From Myxococcus sp. RHSTA-1-4 (lineage in GTDB: Bacteria; Myxococcota; Myxococcia; Myxococcales; Myxococcaceae): a stretch of DNA of 64,000 nucleotides. Position 1 is the stretch's first letter, and each line of letters opens with the position of its first letter. Below, one piece after another: positions 25,454 through 34,337 of the stretch. The stretch covers positions 80,143 to 144,142 of the forward strand of contig NZ_JAIQDG010000030.1 of assembly GCF_020037125.1 (NCBI RefSeq). The letters run 5' to 3'. The translations under genes were made by a program, and so were the position numbers. The notes below the pieces were generated by a model. The model saw nothing but the letters and a program-made list of their open reading frames with translations, was not told the origin of the DNA and ran no database searches.

Positions 25454-26587
25454 ATGTGGCTGGAGAAGAGCTCGGAACGGTGGACGGCGCGGCTGAGGCC
25501 GTCAGGCTGGGGACGGTACGTCGCGGCGGTCCCCCTGGCGGTGTGGCTCTGCGGCTGGGCCGTGGGAGAGCTGTTCGCCCTGGGGGCGCTGGTCTTCACC
25601 TTCCGGGAACTGCTGCTGCCCGAACAGCTGGAGGGCGCCCCGCCCACCGGGGCCACGAACTCCGCCGAGGGCGTAGTGGGGGCGATTCTCTTCCTGGGCG
25701 TGTGGCTGACGATGTGGACGGTGGGAGGTGCCGCCTCCCTGCGTGCACTGCTGGCACTGCTGCTGAGCGAGGAGCGTCTGTCCTTCAACCCCTCCGGGGT
25801 GACGCGGTGGTGGCGGGTGGGCCCGTGGCGCTCGGAGCGGCACCTGAAGCGCGGTGAGCTGGTGGATGTGAACCCGGAGGACCCCGGAGGCGTGCTCGTC
25901 GCCAGTCTGGCCAGCGGGGAGACGGTGACGCTGCTCCAGAGCGGAACGGTGGAGCAGCGCCGGGAGCTGGCGGAGCTGCTCCGGGAGCTGTTCGCGCTGG
26001 CCCGGGACGAGCCATCGCTGGCGGACCACACTCCGCCGGGCTGGGAGTGTGAACGGCTCCCGAACGGCGCCTGGGTCCTCGGGGCCGCGCGCCACGTCCG
26101 ACGACAGGAGGTGCTGGGCTGGAGCTTCGCTGCGCTCGTCCTCGCGGCGTGCGCGGGAGGGCTGGCGCGGCGGATGTTCATCGCGGGGGGCGACTGGACG
26201 GGCTCCCTCTTCGCCTGGGTCCTCACCGTGCTCGCGGCGCTGGCGGGGCTGCGGGCATGGCGCGGCCACCAGGGGCGGGAGTCGTGGGAGGTTCAGCGGG
26301 GCTCGCTCGTCCACGTCTTCCACGGCCTCTTCCACACCCGGCACACGGGGTACGCGTCCCCCAAGCTGGTCCTCGAACGCACTGTCGACAGCGACGGGGA
26401 CGCGAGCTTCGAGCTGTGCGTCCACTCGCCAGCAAAGAACAAGCGCCTGGGGAGCCGGGCCACCACGCCACGCGGGCTGCTGCACCTGGGGTACTGGTTC
26501 GCCCGAAGGCTGGACGTTCCGCTCATCCTGGAGCCTCCGGACCTCGACCGCCCGGAGGCTCCGGCCGCCCGCCGGAGCCGGGGCTGA
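25454..26587 (+). CDS. Membrane protein of unknown function
   Basis: This 377-aa protein has two transmembrane segments near the N-terminus (YVAAVPLAVWLCGWAVG and ILFLGVWLTMWTVGG) and two more near residues 225-270. A soluble segment between them (RWWRVGPWRSERHLKRGELVDVN...) is likely beta-rich and PH-like. I recognise no family with confidence. It follows the CPBP protease by 140 bp and could be co-transcribed. The ATG at 25454 begins MWLEKSS; other starts are possible a few codons upstream. Confidence 0.65.
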   Translation: MWLEKSSERWTARLRPSGWGRYVAAVPLAVWLCGWAVGELFALGALVFTFRELLLPEQLEGAPPTGATNSAEGVVGAILFLGVWLTMWTVGGAASLRALLALLLSEERLSFNPSGVTRWWRVGPWRSERHLKRGELVDVNPEDPGGVLVASLASGETVTLLQSGTVEQRRELAELLRELFALARDEPSLADHTPPGWECERLPNGAWVLGAARHVRRQEVLGWSFAALVLAACAGGLARRMFIAGGDWTGSLFAWVLTVLAALAGLRAWRGHQGRESWEVQRGSLVHVFHGLFHTRHTGYASPKLVLERTVDSDGDASFELCVHSPAKNKRLGSRATTPRGLLHLGYWFARRLDVPLILEPPDLDRPEAPAARRSRG

Positions 26588-26610
26588 TCTCCTCGGCTCC
26601 CGGCCCTCCG

Positions 26611-28317
26611 TCACTCCTCCGGCGGCGTGGCGACGAGCAGCCCGTAGGAGCGGTTGAACCAGTTGGTGCCGTCCTCGTTCGTGCCCCCGGTCTTGTTCCA
26701 CGAGGCCTCGAAGTCCTCCCAGGAGTAGACCTCCTCGCGGTTCTGGAAGGGGTTGTAGACGCGCACCATCCACTCTCCGCTGGCGTCCTGCTCCACCGCG
26801 CGCACGTTCACCCAGTGCGCCACCTGCTTCGTGCTGTCGTCGAAGTCACGCAGCATGCCGTCCACGCTGCCGGACGTGTCGATGTTCACCAGCGCGACGA
26901 GCTGCTGCCCCTCGGCCAGCAGCCGCGCCATGTCCTCCGGCCGGGTCATCTGCCCCGCCGTGTACTCCGCCGTCCAGCCAGCGGCCTCGTACATCTTCTC
27001 CAGGTCCGCGTTGTTCGTCGTTCCCCGGCCCTTGAGGCGGGACTCGCTCACGTCTCCGTTGGAGTCCTTGAAGAGGGTGAGCGCCTGCTGCGGCGTCAGG
27101 CCCAGCGAGGCTCCCACCGCCAGGGGGCCGCACAGGTTGTAGTGCGTCGCGGGCCAGCCCTCGCCGAAGACCGTTTGCAGGTTGAAGTACTGCGCGGCGG
27201 CGCCCTCCTGCACCGCATACCGGCTCCACTGGCCCACCTGTCCGCGGCCCAGGTCGCTGTCCGCGCCAAGGAACGGACTCTCCGCGGCCACGCCGCCTTC
27301 GGGCACGCCGTTGAAGAGCAGGGCCGTCTGCTCGCGCACGGCGGCCTGCCACTGCTCGTGGAAGATGGCCTGCCGGTCCTCGGGAGGCAGGTGGTGCCAC
27401 GTCCGCGCGTCGATGGACGGCGGCGGAGGGCCATTGGGGTCGAAGTCCGGCGGCGGCCAGGCCTCCGCCACGGCCTTCTCCCGCTCGGCCTGGATGAGCC
27501 GCTGCTGGCCCTCCGGCCCCAGAGCATTCCAGATGGGGATGTCCAGGTCGGGGGGCCGGGTGCCGTTGACCAGCCAGTCCTCGAAGCGCGGCGGCGGGGG
27601 CGGCGGCGGGGCCTCGGTGTCCGTAACCAGCTCCGCGAAGACCCAGCCCTGTGTCCCATCCTCCAGCTCCACATTCAGCCAGGTGCCGTCCTCGTTCTGG
27701 CCAATCACCTGCATCCTGTCGCCCACATTCTGGCCGTCGATGACCCGGGTGCCCTCGGTGCCCGGGGCGTTGCGGATGTTGACGCCCTCCCTCGGGGTGA
27801 CCCAGCGCGCGTCATCGTCCGCCACCTGGCGGCCCGCCACGCCGGACAGTCCCAGTTGCCGGATGAGCGCCTCCCGCTGCTCGCCCGGAGGCAGCGAGAG
27901 CACCTGCCGGACCTGGGTGGCCGGCACCGACACGGGCTGGGAGTACTGGGGGTGCAGGGCCTGCCACTGCCCCAGCGTCTCGTACCGCACCTCCGGGTGG
28001 TTGGGGTCCACCACGGAGCCGTCCGGCCTGCACACCAGCGCGTGGCCAACCCCGTCCCTCGAATCATTCATGAGGATGATGGAGTCTCCCGGCCGGGCCA
28101 GCCCCATCGCCTGCTCGAGGCAGTTGGTGCGGCCATCACCGAGCCGCTCCGTGTGCAGGTTGCTCGCGAGGGTGAGGTTCGGCTGTCCCCGCGCCTGGGA
28201 CGTGGGCTCGAATTGGGAGGTGGCCGGGGACGGCGCCGCCGGCCTGGACTGGACAGGCGCGGGCGCCTGACGGGGAGGCGGAGGAGGAGGCGGCGGGGAG
28301 CGGGTGAAGCGAATCAT
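26611..28317 (-). CDS. Protein with two papain-like domains flanking an SH3b domain
   Basis: This 568-aa protein has a Pro-rich start (eight consecutive Pro) and no signal peptide. Region 1 (about 45-160) has a papain/transglutaminase-like triad: Cys66 (TNCLEQAM), His92 (GHALV) and Asp104 (VVDPNHP). An SH3b domain lies at about 168-232 (GVNIRNAPGTEG...DGTWLNVE). After a Pro-rich linker, region 2 (about 370-568) resembles a C39-like cysteine peptidase: Cys396 (YNLCGPLA), His501 (VAHWVNV) and Asn522 (VYNPF). The catalytic assignments are my reading of motifs. SH3b can bind peptidoglycan, so an exported effector is one option. An 18-bp palindrome sits just upstream of the start. Confidence 0.72.
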   Translation of the reverse strand: MIRFTRSPPPPPPPPRQAPAPVQSRPAAPSPATSQFEPTSQARGQPNLTLASNLHTERLGDGRTNCLEQAMGLARPGDSIILMNDSRDGVGHALVCRPDGSVVDPNHPEVRYETLGQWQALHPQYSQPVSVPATQVRQVLSLPPGEQREALIRQLGLSGVAGRQVADDDARWVTPREGVNIRNAPGTEGTRVIDGQNVGDRMQVIGQNEDGTWLNVELEDGTQGWVFAELVTDTEAPPPPPPPRFEDWLVNGTRPPDLDIPIWNALGPEGQQRLIQAEREKAVAEAWPPPDFDPNGPPPPSIDARTWHHLPPEDRQAIFHEQWQAAVREQTALLFNGVPEGGVAAESPFLGADSDLGRGQVGQWSRYAVQEGAAAQYFNLQTVFGEGWPATHYNLCGPLAVGASLGLTPQQALTLFKDSNGDVSESRLKGRGTTNNADLEKMYEAAGWTAEYTAGQMTRPEDMARLLAEGQQLVALVNIDTSGSVDGMLRDFDDSTKQVAHWVNVRAVEQDASGEWMVRVYNPFQNREEVYSWEDFEASWNKTGGTNEDGTNWFNRSYGLLVATPPEE

Positions 28318-28638
28318 GGCGGGCGCCCTCGTGGATGAAACGTCTCATCCATGTGTCGGGCCGAGCCCGGTTCCGGTTGAATTAAACGGAGTTAAATCCG
28401 CCGCGCGGCGTCATCTCAGCCCTGGAAATCCCGATGCCAGGCCCCGAGGGGGGACAGCGCGCACGACCGGGTTCACTCGCTGTTTCGGCGAGCAATGTGG
28501 GTGCCGTCCTGCGTCACGTCGCCATGACAGAACCATGACAAAGACGCGGAGATCTCATGACCACTCGGCCTCCCCTGCCTCTGTAGCGTGACGCTGGTCG
28601 TTGCCCTGCCCGGTGCGACCTCATCCTTGGAGCACGCA
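28318..28638. other. Divergent spacer, 321 bp
   Basis: No gene is seen here. It holds the palindrome at 28333-28350 and an AT-rich patch (TTAAACGGAGTTAAAT at about 28383-28398) that may carry the promoter of the minus-strand gene. Two CATGACA motifs lie near 28523 and 28534. Confidence 0.35.
28333..28350. promoter_or_regulatory. 18-bp palindrome, candidate operator
   Basis: GGATGAAACGTCTCATCC is symmetrical around ACGT with one mismatched pair (positions 7 and 12). It lies 15 bp upstream of the ATG of the double-papain gene, where a repressor would block transcription or translation. Confidence 0.55.
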
Positions 28639-29037
28639 ATGCGTGTCATCACTGCGTCCCTGCTCGTGGCTGCTGTCACGGAACTCTCGAAGAGCTCGCC
28701 GCTGGTGCGGGACAGGGATGTGGCCGCATGGTGTGACCGGAACCTCGTGGACTACCACGGAGACGGGCTCCACAAGCAAGGGATCTGGGATGCGGACCTC
28801 GAGGAGGCGCGCGGAGAGCAGCGCCTCCTGAAGTTCAAGAGCGGGGACAGCAAGCAGTCCCGGGTGGGCTGGGCGCTCATCGCCCGCGGGACCAAGGCAC
28901 GTGAGGCCGCCGCGCGCAGGGGCTGGCACGAGATGGTCTGGAACGGAGCGCAGTGGGACTGGCTCCGGGTGCCCACCCCGAGCGCCGCGGCCGCAATGGG
29001 CGCGGAGCCGGTGCGTGCCGAGCCGGCCTGGAGTTGA
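28639..29037 (+). CDS. Small hypothetical protein, 132 aa
   Basis: This is an unrecognised protein without a convincing signal peptide; the N-terminal hydrophobic stretch (ITASLLVAAV) is short. The body is charged with several Trp (AWCDRNLVDYHGD, WHEMVWNGAQWDWLRVP), ending Ala-rich. A GGAG ribosome binding site precedes the ATG at 28639. It lies 44 bp upstream of the phosphoesterase gene on the same strand and could share its transcript. Function cannot be assigned. Confidence 0.6.
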   Translation: MRVITASLLVAAVTELSKSSPLVRDRDVAAWCDRNLVDYHGDGLHKQGIWDADLEEARGEQRLLKFKSGDSKQSRVGWALIARGTKAREAAARRGWHEMVWNGAQWDWLRVPTPSAAAAMGAEPVRAEPAWS

Positions 29038-29081
29038 CTCGGCCAGGGCCGTATGCCTGGGAGGAGTGTTAGAAGCGGCTC

Positions 29082-30323
29082 ATGCCGACGTCCGTCGTCT
29101 ACCCGGTCGCCTACCTCACCGACGTGGAGGGGCTCTGGCGGAAGCTGACTACCTTCTGCCAGGACAATCCGCTCGTGTCCCTGGAAGACGGGGAGCGCCT
29201 CGTGGTGTCACCGGGCGCGACCTTCGTCTTCGGGGGAGACGCCATCGACCGCGGCCCGGACGGACGGCGCGTGGTGCGCACGCTCCTGGAGGCCCGGCGG
29301 CGGCAACCCTCCCAGGTGGTGCTGCTCGCGGGCAACCGTGACATCAACAAGCTGAGGCTGGTGCGCGAGCTGCGCGGCCACCCGCTGGCGCGGACGCCTC
29401 CCGAAGTGCGCGGCGCCCCACGTCCCGTGCTGCTCCGGTGGATCTTCGAGAACACCATGGGCGCGCGCGGCGCCTTCGAGTTCCGGAGGGCCGAGCTCGC
29501 CCGCGCCGGCGCCCCCGTGAGCGACGAGGACGTGGTGGACAGCTACCTCGAAGACCTCGGGCCCGGGGGCGCGCTGCGCGAGTACCTCTCCGTGTGCCAG
29601 CTCACCCACCGCATCGGCAACACGCTCTTCCTTCACGGGGGGCTGCACGAAGACAGCCTCGGCACGGTGCCCTCCCTCGGACGCGTGGAGGGCGTGGACG
29701 CCTGGGGCGAGGCCCTCAATCAGTGGTACCGCGAACAGCTCGAAGCCTTCGCGGAGGAGCGCTTCGACGCGGATGGCAGGCCGGCCTGGGAACCGGTCAT
29801 CGCCTATCAGGCGCCCACCCCGGGCCAGCGCGTCAACACGGGCAGCGTCGTGTACGGGCGCATGGCCAACGAGCGCAACCATCCCAGCCTTCCCTCACCG
29901 CACCTCATCGAGACGCTCAAGCGAGCGGGCGTCCACCGGCTCGTGGTGGGACACACGCCCAGCGGCGACTGTCCCTCGCTGCTCCTGGACGACGCCTTCG
30001 AGCTCATCCTGGCGGACAACTCCTACGGCCGGGTGGAGGGCGCCTCGCGCGTCTTCATCGGCGAGGGCTCGGTCCGCATGGAGGGTGAGGTGAAGCTGGA
30101 CGACGGGCGGATGGAGTGGTTCCGCCATGAGCACGTGCTCGGCGACACCTCGGGCCCCTTCGGCCGGCAGTTGGTCGACACCGGGCAACTGGTGAAGGGC
30201 CCCCTCCAGAGCGGGGAGTGGCTGCTGTTCCGCGCACTGCCGGAGTTCCGCATCGAGCAGCTCGCGGTGAACCCGAGCACCCTCGAAGGACGGCCGCTGG
30301 GCCCGGCGCGAGCCCCGCCCTGA
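29082..30323 (+). CDS. Calcineurin-like metallophosphoesterase
   Basis: This 413-aa cytoplasmic protein has the metal-binding motifs of the metallophosphatase fold. The first block is degenerate (YLTDVEG, giving one Asp), followed by GGDAIDRGPDGRR and the GNRD box (LLAGNRDINK). A His is seen in FLHGGLHED, and the GHTPSGDCPS box lies near residue 288. Such enzymes hydrolyse phosphoesters, including phosphoproteins and diadenosine tetraphosphate. The extra C-terminal beta-rich segment (about 320-413) is unlike the simplest PrpE/ApaH types. The substrate is unknown. It is convergent with the FHA gene. Confidence 0.82.
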   Translation: MPTSVVYPVAYLTDVEGLWRKLTTFCQDNPLVSLEDGERLVVSPGATFVFGGDAIDRGPDGRRVVRTLLEARRRQPSQVVLLAGNRDINKLRLVRELRGHPLARTPPEVRGAPRPVLLRWIFENTMGARGAFEFRRAELARAGAPVSDEDVVDSYLEDLGPGGALREYLSVCQLTHRIGNTLFLHGGLHEDSLGTVPSLGRVEGVDAWGEALNQWYREQLEAFAEERFDADGRPAWEPVIAYQAPTPGQRVNTGSVVYGRMANERNHPSLPSPHLIETLKRAGVHRLVVGHTPSGDCPSLLLDDAFELILADNSYGRVEGASRVFIGEGSVRMEGEVKLDDGRMEWFRHEHVLGDTSGPFGRQLVDTGQLVKGPLQSGEWLLFRALPEFRIEQLAVNPSTLEGRPLGPARAPP

Positions 30324-30460
30324 GCGGGCCGCCTCCCGCCTGCTCGGCCTCCACGCCGTGGCGCTGGCCACAGCCCCGGGGACCTGGACAGGGACGGCGC
30401 TCCGCTGATGCCTTGGCGTTCAGCAGAAGTCCGTCCCCGCCCCCATCGGGGAGTCCTGCG

Positions 30461-31741
30461 TCAGCTCAGGGTGAAGGTCACCCGGATGCCGCCGAGCAGG
30501 TACTCGTCGCCGTCCGACACGTGACGGCGGGTGATGCGCGCTTCCTGGAACCATGTGCCGTTCGAGGACTTGAGATCCTCGATGAAGTACTCCGCGCCTT
30601 CCCGCACCACCGCCACGTGCTCGCGTGAGACTCGCGCCGATCTCACCACCAGGTCGCAGTTCGGACCACGACCGATGATGAAGCGCTCGCGCGAGACCAG
30701 CACCGGCTCCCGCTCGTCGAGCTTGACCCGGAGCGACAGGCCCGGCTTGGCCGGGACGATGATGGTGTTCTCCGCGCGAGCGCCCGACCTCGGCGCACGA
30801 GGCTGCTCCCCGCCGCTCCTGGCTGGCGCGGCATCCCCGCGGTGCCCTGCACGTGCGGACAAAGCCTCACCGTCGTCGTGGGCCGCGCGGTCCCCCGCTT
30901 CGTCCGAGTCCTCGCCTCCCGGCTCCTCCTCGGACTCGTTCTCCGAGTCATCCTCGTCGTCGTCCGCGCCCTCTTCGGCCGCGGCCCTGGCGCCGTCTTC
31001 GTCCTCCGCGGAGTCGACGTCCTCCTCGTCCTCGTCGCCCCCCTCCTCCGCGGAGTCGGCGTCCTCCTCGTCCTCAGACTCGGCCTCGTCCTCCTCCTCA
31101 TCCGCGGAGTCGGCGTCCTCCTCGTCTTCGGATTCGTCCTCGTCGCCCTCCTCATCCTCCGAGGAGTCGGCGTCCTCCTCGTCTTCAGACTCGTCCTCGT
31201 CCTCCTCGGAGTCCTCCTCACCGTCGAGGGGGCGATCCTCTACCGGCAAGACCAGGCGATCGACGTCCTCGACGATGTCCCGGATACGAGCCGCCACGGC
31301 CAGGCGCAGGGCCTCCGTATCCGGCGCGGCTTCCTGAGCGAGCGCCTCGGGCTGCACGGGGGCCGGTGCGCTCTCGGAGGCAGCGGACTCCGCCCCCTCC
31401 CGTGCCGCGTCCTCCGCGGTCTCCGGCCTCGCTTCCACGGCCGCCGCCGCACGGTCGAGGTCGCGCCCCTGCTCCGCCATCTCGAGGCGCGGGCTCGCCT
31501 TCCCGCCGCCCTCCTCCCGAGAGGCCTGGGAATCCACGAGCGGTACGGGAGCCGTCGCTCGCGCCGGCGCCGCGTCCAGCAGGCTGACCTGCGTGGGAGT
31601 GATGAAGCCGAACTGCCGCGCGAGCGAGAAGATGGCCTGGTTGAGCAGGACGTCGCGGTCCACGCCCATCTCCCGGCTCATCGTCTCCAGCGCGGTCCAG
31701 AGCGGGTCCGAAATGCTGACTGTCCGAGGAGTACGGTTCAT
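30461..31741 (-). CDS. Acidic protein with RHH-like N-terminus and C-terminal FHA domain
   Basis: This 426-aa protein has an N-terminal RHH-like segment (about residues 7-48; VSISDPLWTALETMSREMG). An Ala/Glu-rich linker follows, then a highly acidic repeat region (about 175-290). The C-terminal FHA domain (about 348-424) contains GRGPNCDLVV, SREH (372-375) and SSNGTW, the residues that bind phosphothreonine. The protein could join DNA binding or dimerisation to phosphopeptide recognition. It starts 3 bp after the thioredoxin-MORN gene with a strong ribosome binding site (gggggagctgagcc), so the two are co-translated. Ser/Thr kinases, such as the one at 40.4 kb, are plausible partners but not shown. 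Confidence 0.82.
   Translation of the reverse strand: MNRTPRTVSISDPLWTALETMSREMGVDRDVLLNQAIFSLARQFGFITPTQVSLLDAAPARATAPVPLVDSQASREEGGGKASPRLEMAEQGRDLDRAAAAVEARPETAEDAAREGAESAASESAPAPVQPEALAQEAAPDTEALRLAVAARIRDIVEDVDRLVLPVEDRPLDGEEDSEEDEDESEDEEDADSSEDEEGDEDESEDEEDADSADEEEDEAESEDEEDADSAEEGGDEDEEDVDSAEDEDGARAAAEEGADDDEDDSENESEEEPGGEDSDEAGDRAAHDDGEALSARAGHRGDAAPARSGGEQPRAPRSGARAENTIIVPAKPGLSLRVKLDEREPVLVSRERFIIGRGPNCDLVVRSARVSREHVAVVREGAEYFIEDLKSSNGTWFQEARITRRHVSDGDEYLLGGIRVTFTLS
30992..31201 (-). repeat. Tandem acidic repeat region inside the FHA gene
   Basis: Residues 181-250 of the FHA protein consist of four units of 15-19 residues, each a variant of DEDESEDEEDADSxxEE. The DNA is correspondingly a GA-rich tandem repeat. 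On the opposite strand this reads as long Ser/Arg-rich open frames, which are artefacts. Confidence 0.75.
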
Positions 31742-31744
31742 GGC

Positions 31745-34051
31745 TCAGCTCCCCCTCAGGTTGTCCTGCCAGGGAGACACGTTGGAGGCATCAATCAACC
31801 AGAGGAACATCGCCTGCATCTCGGCGTACTGCAGCTCGGCGATTCCCACCAGGTTCGAGTGGAGCTCATCGATCTCCACGCCCTCGAACTGGAAGCCCGG
31901 TGAATTCGACATCCGCGCCCCCCGACCGCCCGTCACGCGACGATCCCTGCAGCGCCAGAGCCGCTGGCTGGCCATGCCCGCGGCATGGCCGAAGTTCTCG
32001 GGAGGAGACACCTTCCCGGGCATGGCCAGGCGGCTCTCCCCACAGGCCCACAGCAGCCAGGTGAGCGCGTTCCAGTCGGCGCGGGCCGCGCGCGCGAGGT
32101 CCGGCAGTCCCATCTTCCCGATGGGGAACTCCTCGTCGATGGAGACCGTCTCGTCCTCCCCTTCGAGCTCCTCCACGGCCAGGTCGACGGGGCCGGAGGG
32201 AATCAGGGCGGACACGTCCGGCGGCATCCAGGGCGGGGACGCCCCGGGCTTGAAGCGCTTCAGCAGCGCCGTGCGCAGCATCTGCAACCGCGTGGCGTAC
32301 TTCTGGATGATGCGCTGGATGGCCGCCAGGTCCTGGGCGGGCGCCTTGGGAAGGTCGTTGTAGGTGGAGTGAGGCGTCTGCTTCGCCGGCCAGAAATCGA
32401 ACCGGGGGAAGAGGCTCCGCGCGTACGTGCGGAGGAACCCGGCGGTATCGGGCTCCACCGTGGCCAGCGCCTCGGCGTCCGCCAGGGCGTGCTCGTCCAT
32501 CCCGAGGTTCAGCAGGATGAGGCCGCGGGTGAACAGGTAGGCCGTGCGCTCCGGCGCGAGCAGCAGCGCGGCGTTGATGAAGTCGAGCGCCGCCCGGGGG
32601 CGGTCGGACTGGTCGAGCAGCACCGCGTACCCGCGAAGGAGCATGGCCGCGTCACCCCCACGCAGGATGACATCCGCCATGGGCGCCCAGCTCTGCCCCG
32701 CTCCCTCCAGGACCTCCCCCGCGACGCCCCGCGCGCTCTCCGGCGCCCTCGGGAGCGTCACCCGGGCCAGCAATTCCACCAGCGGCTCCACCCGCTGCTC
32801 ACTCGCCGCCGCGCGCGCCATGGCCAGGATGGCTTCACGGTGCCGCTTCGCGGCGACACACGCGTCGGCATGCTCGCGCCACGCGAGCGCCGGCCTGGGC
32901 GCGTTCGAGAAGACGGGCGAGCGCATCATCTCGGCTTCACCCTGCGCGACGCCCAGGTCTCGCGTCAGCACCACCTTGCCGTCCCGGTCGAGCAGCGACC
33001 AGACGCCACAGACCAGGTCCTCCTCGCACCGGCCCTCGTCGAACACGACGCGAGGGTCCGTGTACTCGTCCTCCGCGCGCGAGTGATAGCGGCCGGAGCG
33101 CGAGCCATGGACGTACTCGGCCTCCCAGATGAGCTCGCCCTCCGGTGTCCAGAAGCGGCACAGCCCGTGCCGCTCCCTCTCCGCATCCAGGCCAACGAGG
33201 GCCCACTGGCTCAGGTCCTCGCGGAACTCGGCCTCCAGCGGAACACCCTGGGGGCGATCCGGGTACGGCTCGCCAGTGCTCGGCACCACGCGGCGGTCCT
33301 GGCCGTCGAAGTGCTGTATCCCCGTCACCCGTCCGTGGTCATAGACCATGACCGTCTTGCGAACCCGGTCCGAGATGCCGTTCTCGTGCATCCGCTCGGT
33401 CGTGAAGCCGTCGGTGGCGTACCAGGTCCGAGGGCCGTGCAGCTCGCCCTCCACGAACTGGCCGTCCTGGGACACCGCGCCGCCCTCGTGGAATCGCCTG
33501 AAGGGGCCGTGCGGCTTGCCATGCCGGAAGATGCACTCGTTGCAGAGGGTGCCGTCGGCGCGCCAGTACTTCCACGGGCCGTGCTTCTCTCCGTCCTCGT
33601 CCAGGCCGCCGTGGCCCCACTCCCGGTCGCCCTCGTCCCACTCGGCCTCGGGGTGCACGCCCGGCGGGCGGATGCCCTGCTCCGTCAGCTTCTTGTTCTC
33701 CTCGGCCCGGCTCACCGCGGCGGTGTCGAGCGTCTTCAGTGAGTGGACCAGCGCCTCGAGCCGCCCGCGTGGCAGCGCGCCACTCGAGCGGTGCACGACG
33801 ATGCCGTCCTTGAAGGCAATGAGGGTGGGAATCGACTGGATGTCGAACCGGCCCGCGACGTCCTGCTCCGCCTCGGTATCCAGCTTGCCGAAGACGACGT
33901 CCGGGTTCGCGGCCGCGACAGCGTCGTAGACGGGGGCGAAGGCGCGGCAGGGGCCGCACCACGCTGCCCAGAAATCCACCAGGACCACACCGGGCTTTCC
34001 GGTCGCCTGTTCGAAGGTCTCCGCCGTCAGCTCGACGGTGTGCTCGCTCAA
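31745..34051 (-). CDS. Thioredoxin fused to MORN-like repeats and TPR-like region
   Basis: This 768-aa protein begins with an intact thioredoxin domain (about 1-107) with the redox motif WCGPC (31-35) and the cis-Pro region QSIPTLIAF. Then come MORN-variant repeats (KHGPWKYWRADGTL, KPHGPFRRFHEGG, ELHGPRTWYATDG, about 135-335) and a helical TPR-like part (about 385-510). The C-terminal region, about 250 residues, is unfamiliar. No signal peptide is present, so it should be cytoplasmic. Thioredoxin joined to MORN repeats is unusual. It heads an operon with the acidic FHA protein. A 17-bp palindrome lies about 90 bp upstream of the start at 34051. Confidence 0.82.
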   Translation of the reverse strand: MSEHTVELTAETFEQATGKPGVVLVDFWAAWCGPCRAFAPVYDAVAAANPDVVFGKLDTEAEQDVAGRFDIQSIPTLIAFKDGIVVHRSSGALPRGRLEALVHSLKTLDTAAVSRAEENKKLTEQGIRPPGVHPEAEWDEGDREWGHGGLDEDGEKHGPWKYWRADGTLCNECIFRHGKPHGPFRRFHEGGAVSQDGQFVEGELHGPRTWYATDGFTTERMHENGISDRVRKTVMVYDHGRVTGIQHFDGQDRRVVPSTGEPYPDRPQGVPLEAEFREDLSQWALVGLDAERERHGLCRFWTPEGELIWEAEYVHGSRSGRYHSRAEDEYTDPRVVFDEGRCEEDLVCGVWSLLDRDGKVVLTRDLGVAQGEAEMMRSPVFSNAPRPALAWREHADACVAAKRHREAILAMARAAASEQRVEPLVELLARVTLPRAPESARGVAGEVLEGAGQSWAPMADVILRGGDAAMLLRGYAVLLDQSDRPRAALDFINAALLLAPERTAYLFTRGLILLNLGMDEHALADAEALATVEPDTAGFLRTYARSLFPRFDFWPAKQTPHSTYNDLPKAPAQDLAAIQRIIQKYATRLQMLRTALLKRFKPGASPPWMPPDVSALIPSGPVDLAVEELEGEDETVSIDEEFPIGKMGLPDLARAARADWNALTWLLWACGESRLAMPGKVSPPENFGHAAGMASQRLWRCRDRRVTGGRGARMSNSPGFQFEGVEIDELHSNLVGIAELQYAEMQAMFLWLIDASNVSPWQDNLRGS

Positions 34052-34140
34052 GATGGCTCCTCTGACGATGTCGCGGTCGCTTCTAGCGAAAGCGCATTCC
34101 GCAGGCCACAGTTACAACGTTCCGTGGGCCGCCCCTCGCA

Positions 34141-34157
34141 CTCTCGAAGTTCGAGAG
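34141..34157. promoter_or_regulatory. 17-bp palindrome, candidate operator
   Basis: CTCTCGAAGTTCGAGAG is a perfect inverted repeat, 8-bp arms around a central G. It lies in the 286-bp divergent spacer (34052-34337) between the thioredoxin-MORN operon and selO. The rest of that spacer holds no gene I can support. Confidence 0.5.
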
Positions 34158-34337
34158 CCGGGACTCCGGCGCCGAGCCGCCGCTACGAGAAAACCGAGGG
34201 GGCCTGTCGCAGCCCTGACGGGCGAAAAAGGTGGCGGGCGGCCGATGGCCAGCCTTACGTACGTGCGGGCCCTGGTTGCGAGGCGGACTGAGCCGCTTCG
34301 TCATGCACCGCCGTGGCCGTCCGCGCATCCCTCCCCC

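Noticed and set aside
26149..28338. A 729-codon plus-strand open frame
   Set aside because: It is antisense to the double-papain gene, is extremely Arg/Leu/Gly-rich with no motif, and is a by-product of high GC.
30992..31201. CRISPR-like or satellite DNA
   Set aside because: The repeat is within a coding frame and follows codon phase, with no spacers.
30531..31903. Ser-rich and Leu/Val-rich plus-strand open frames
   Set aside because: They arise from the acidic tandem repeat of the FHA gene read on the wrong strand.
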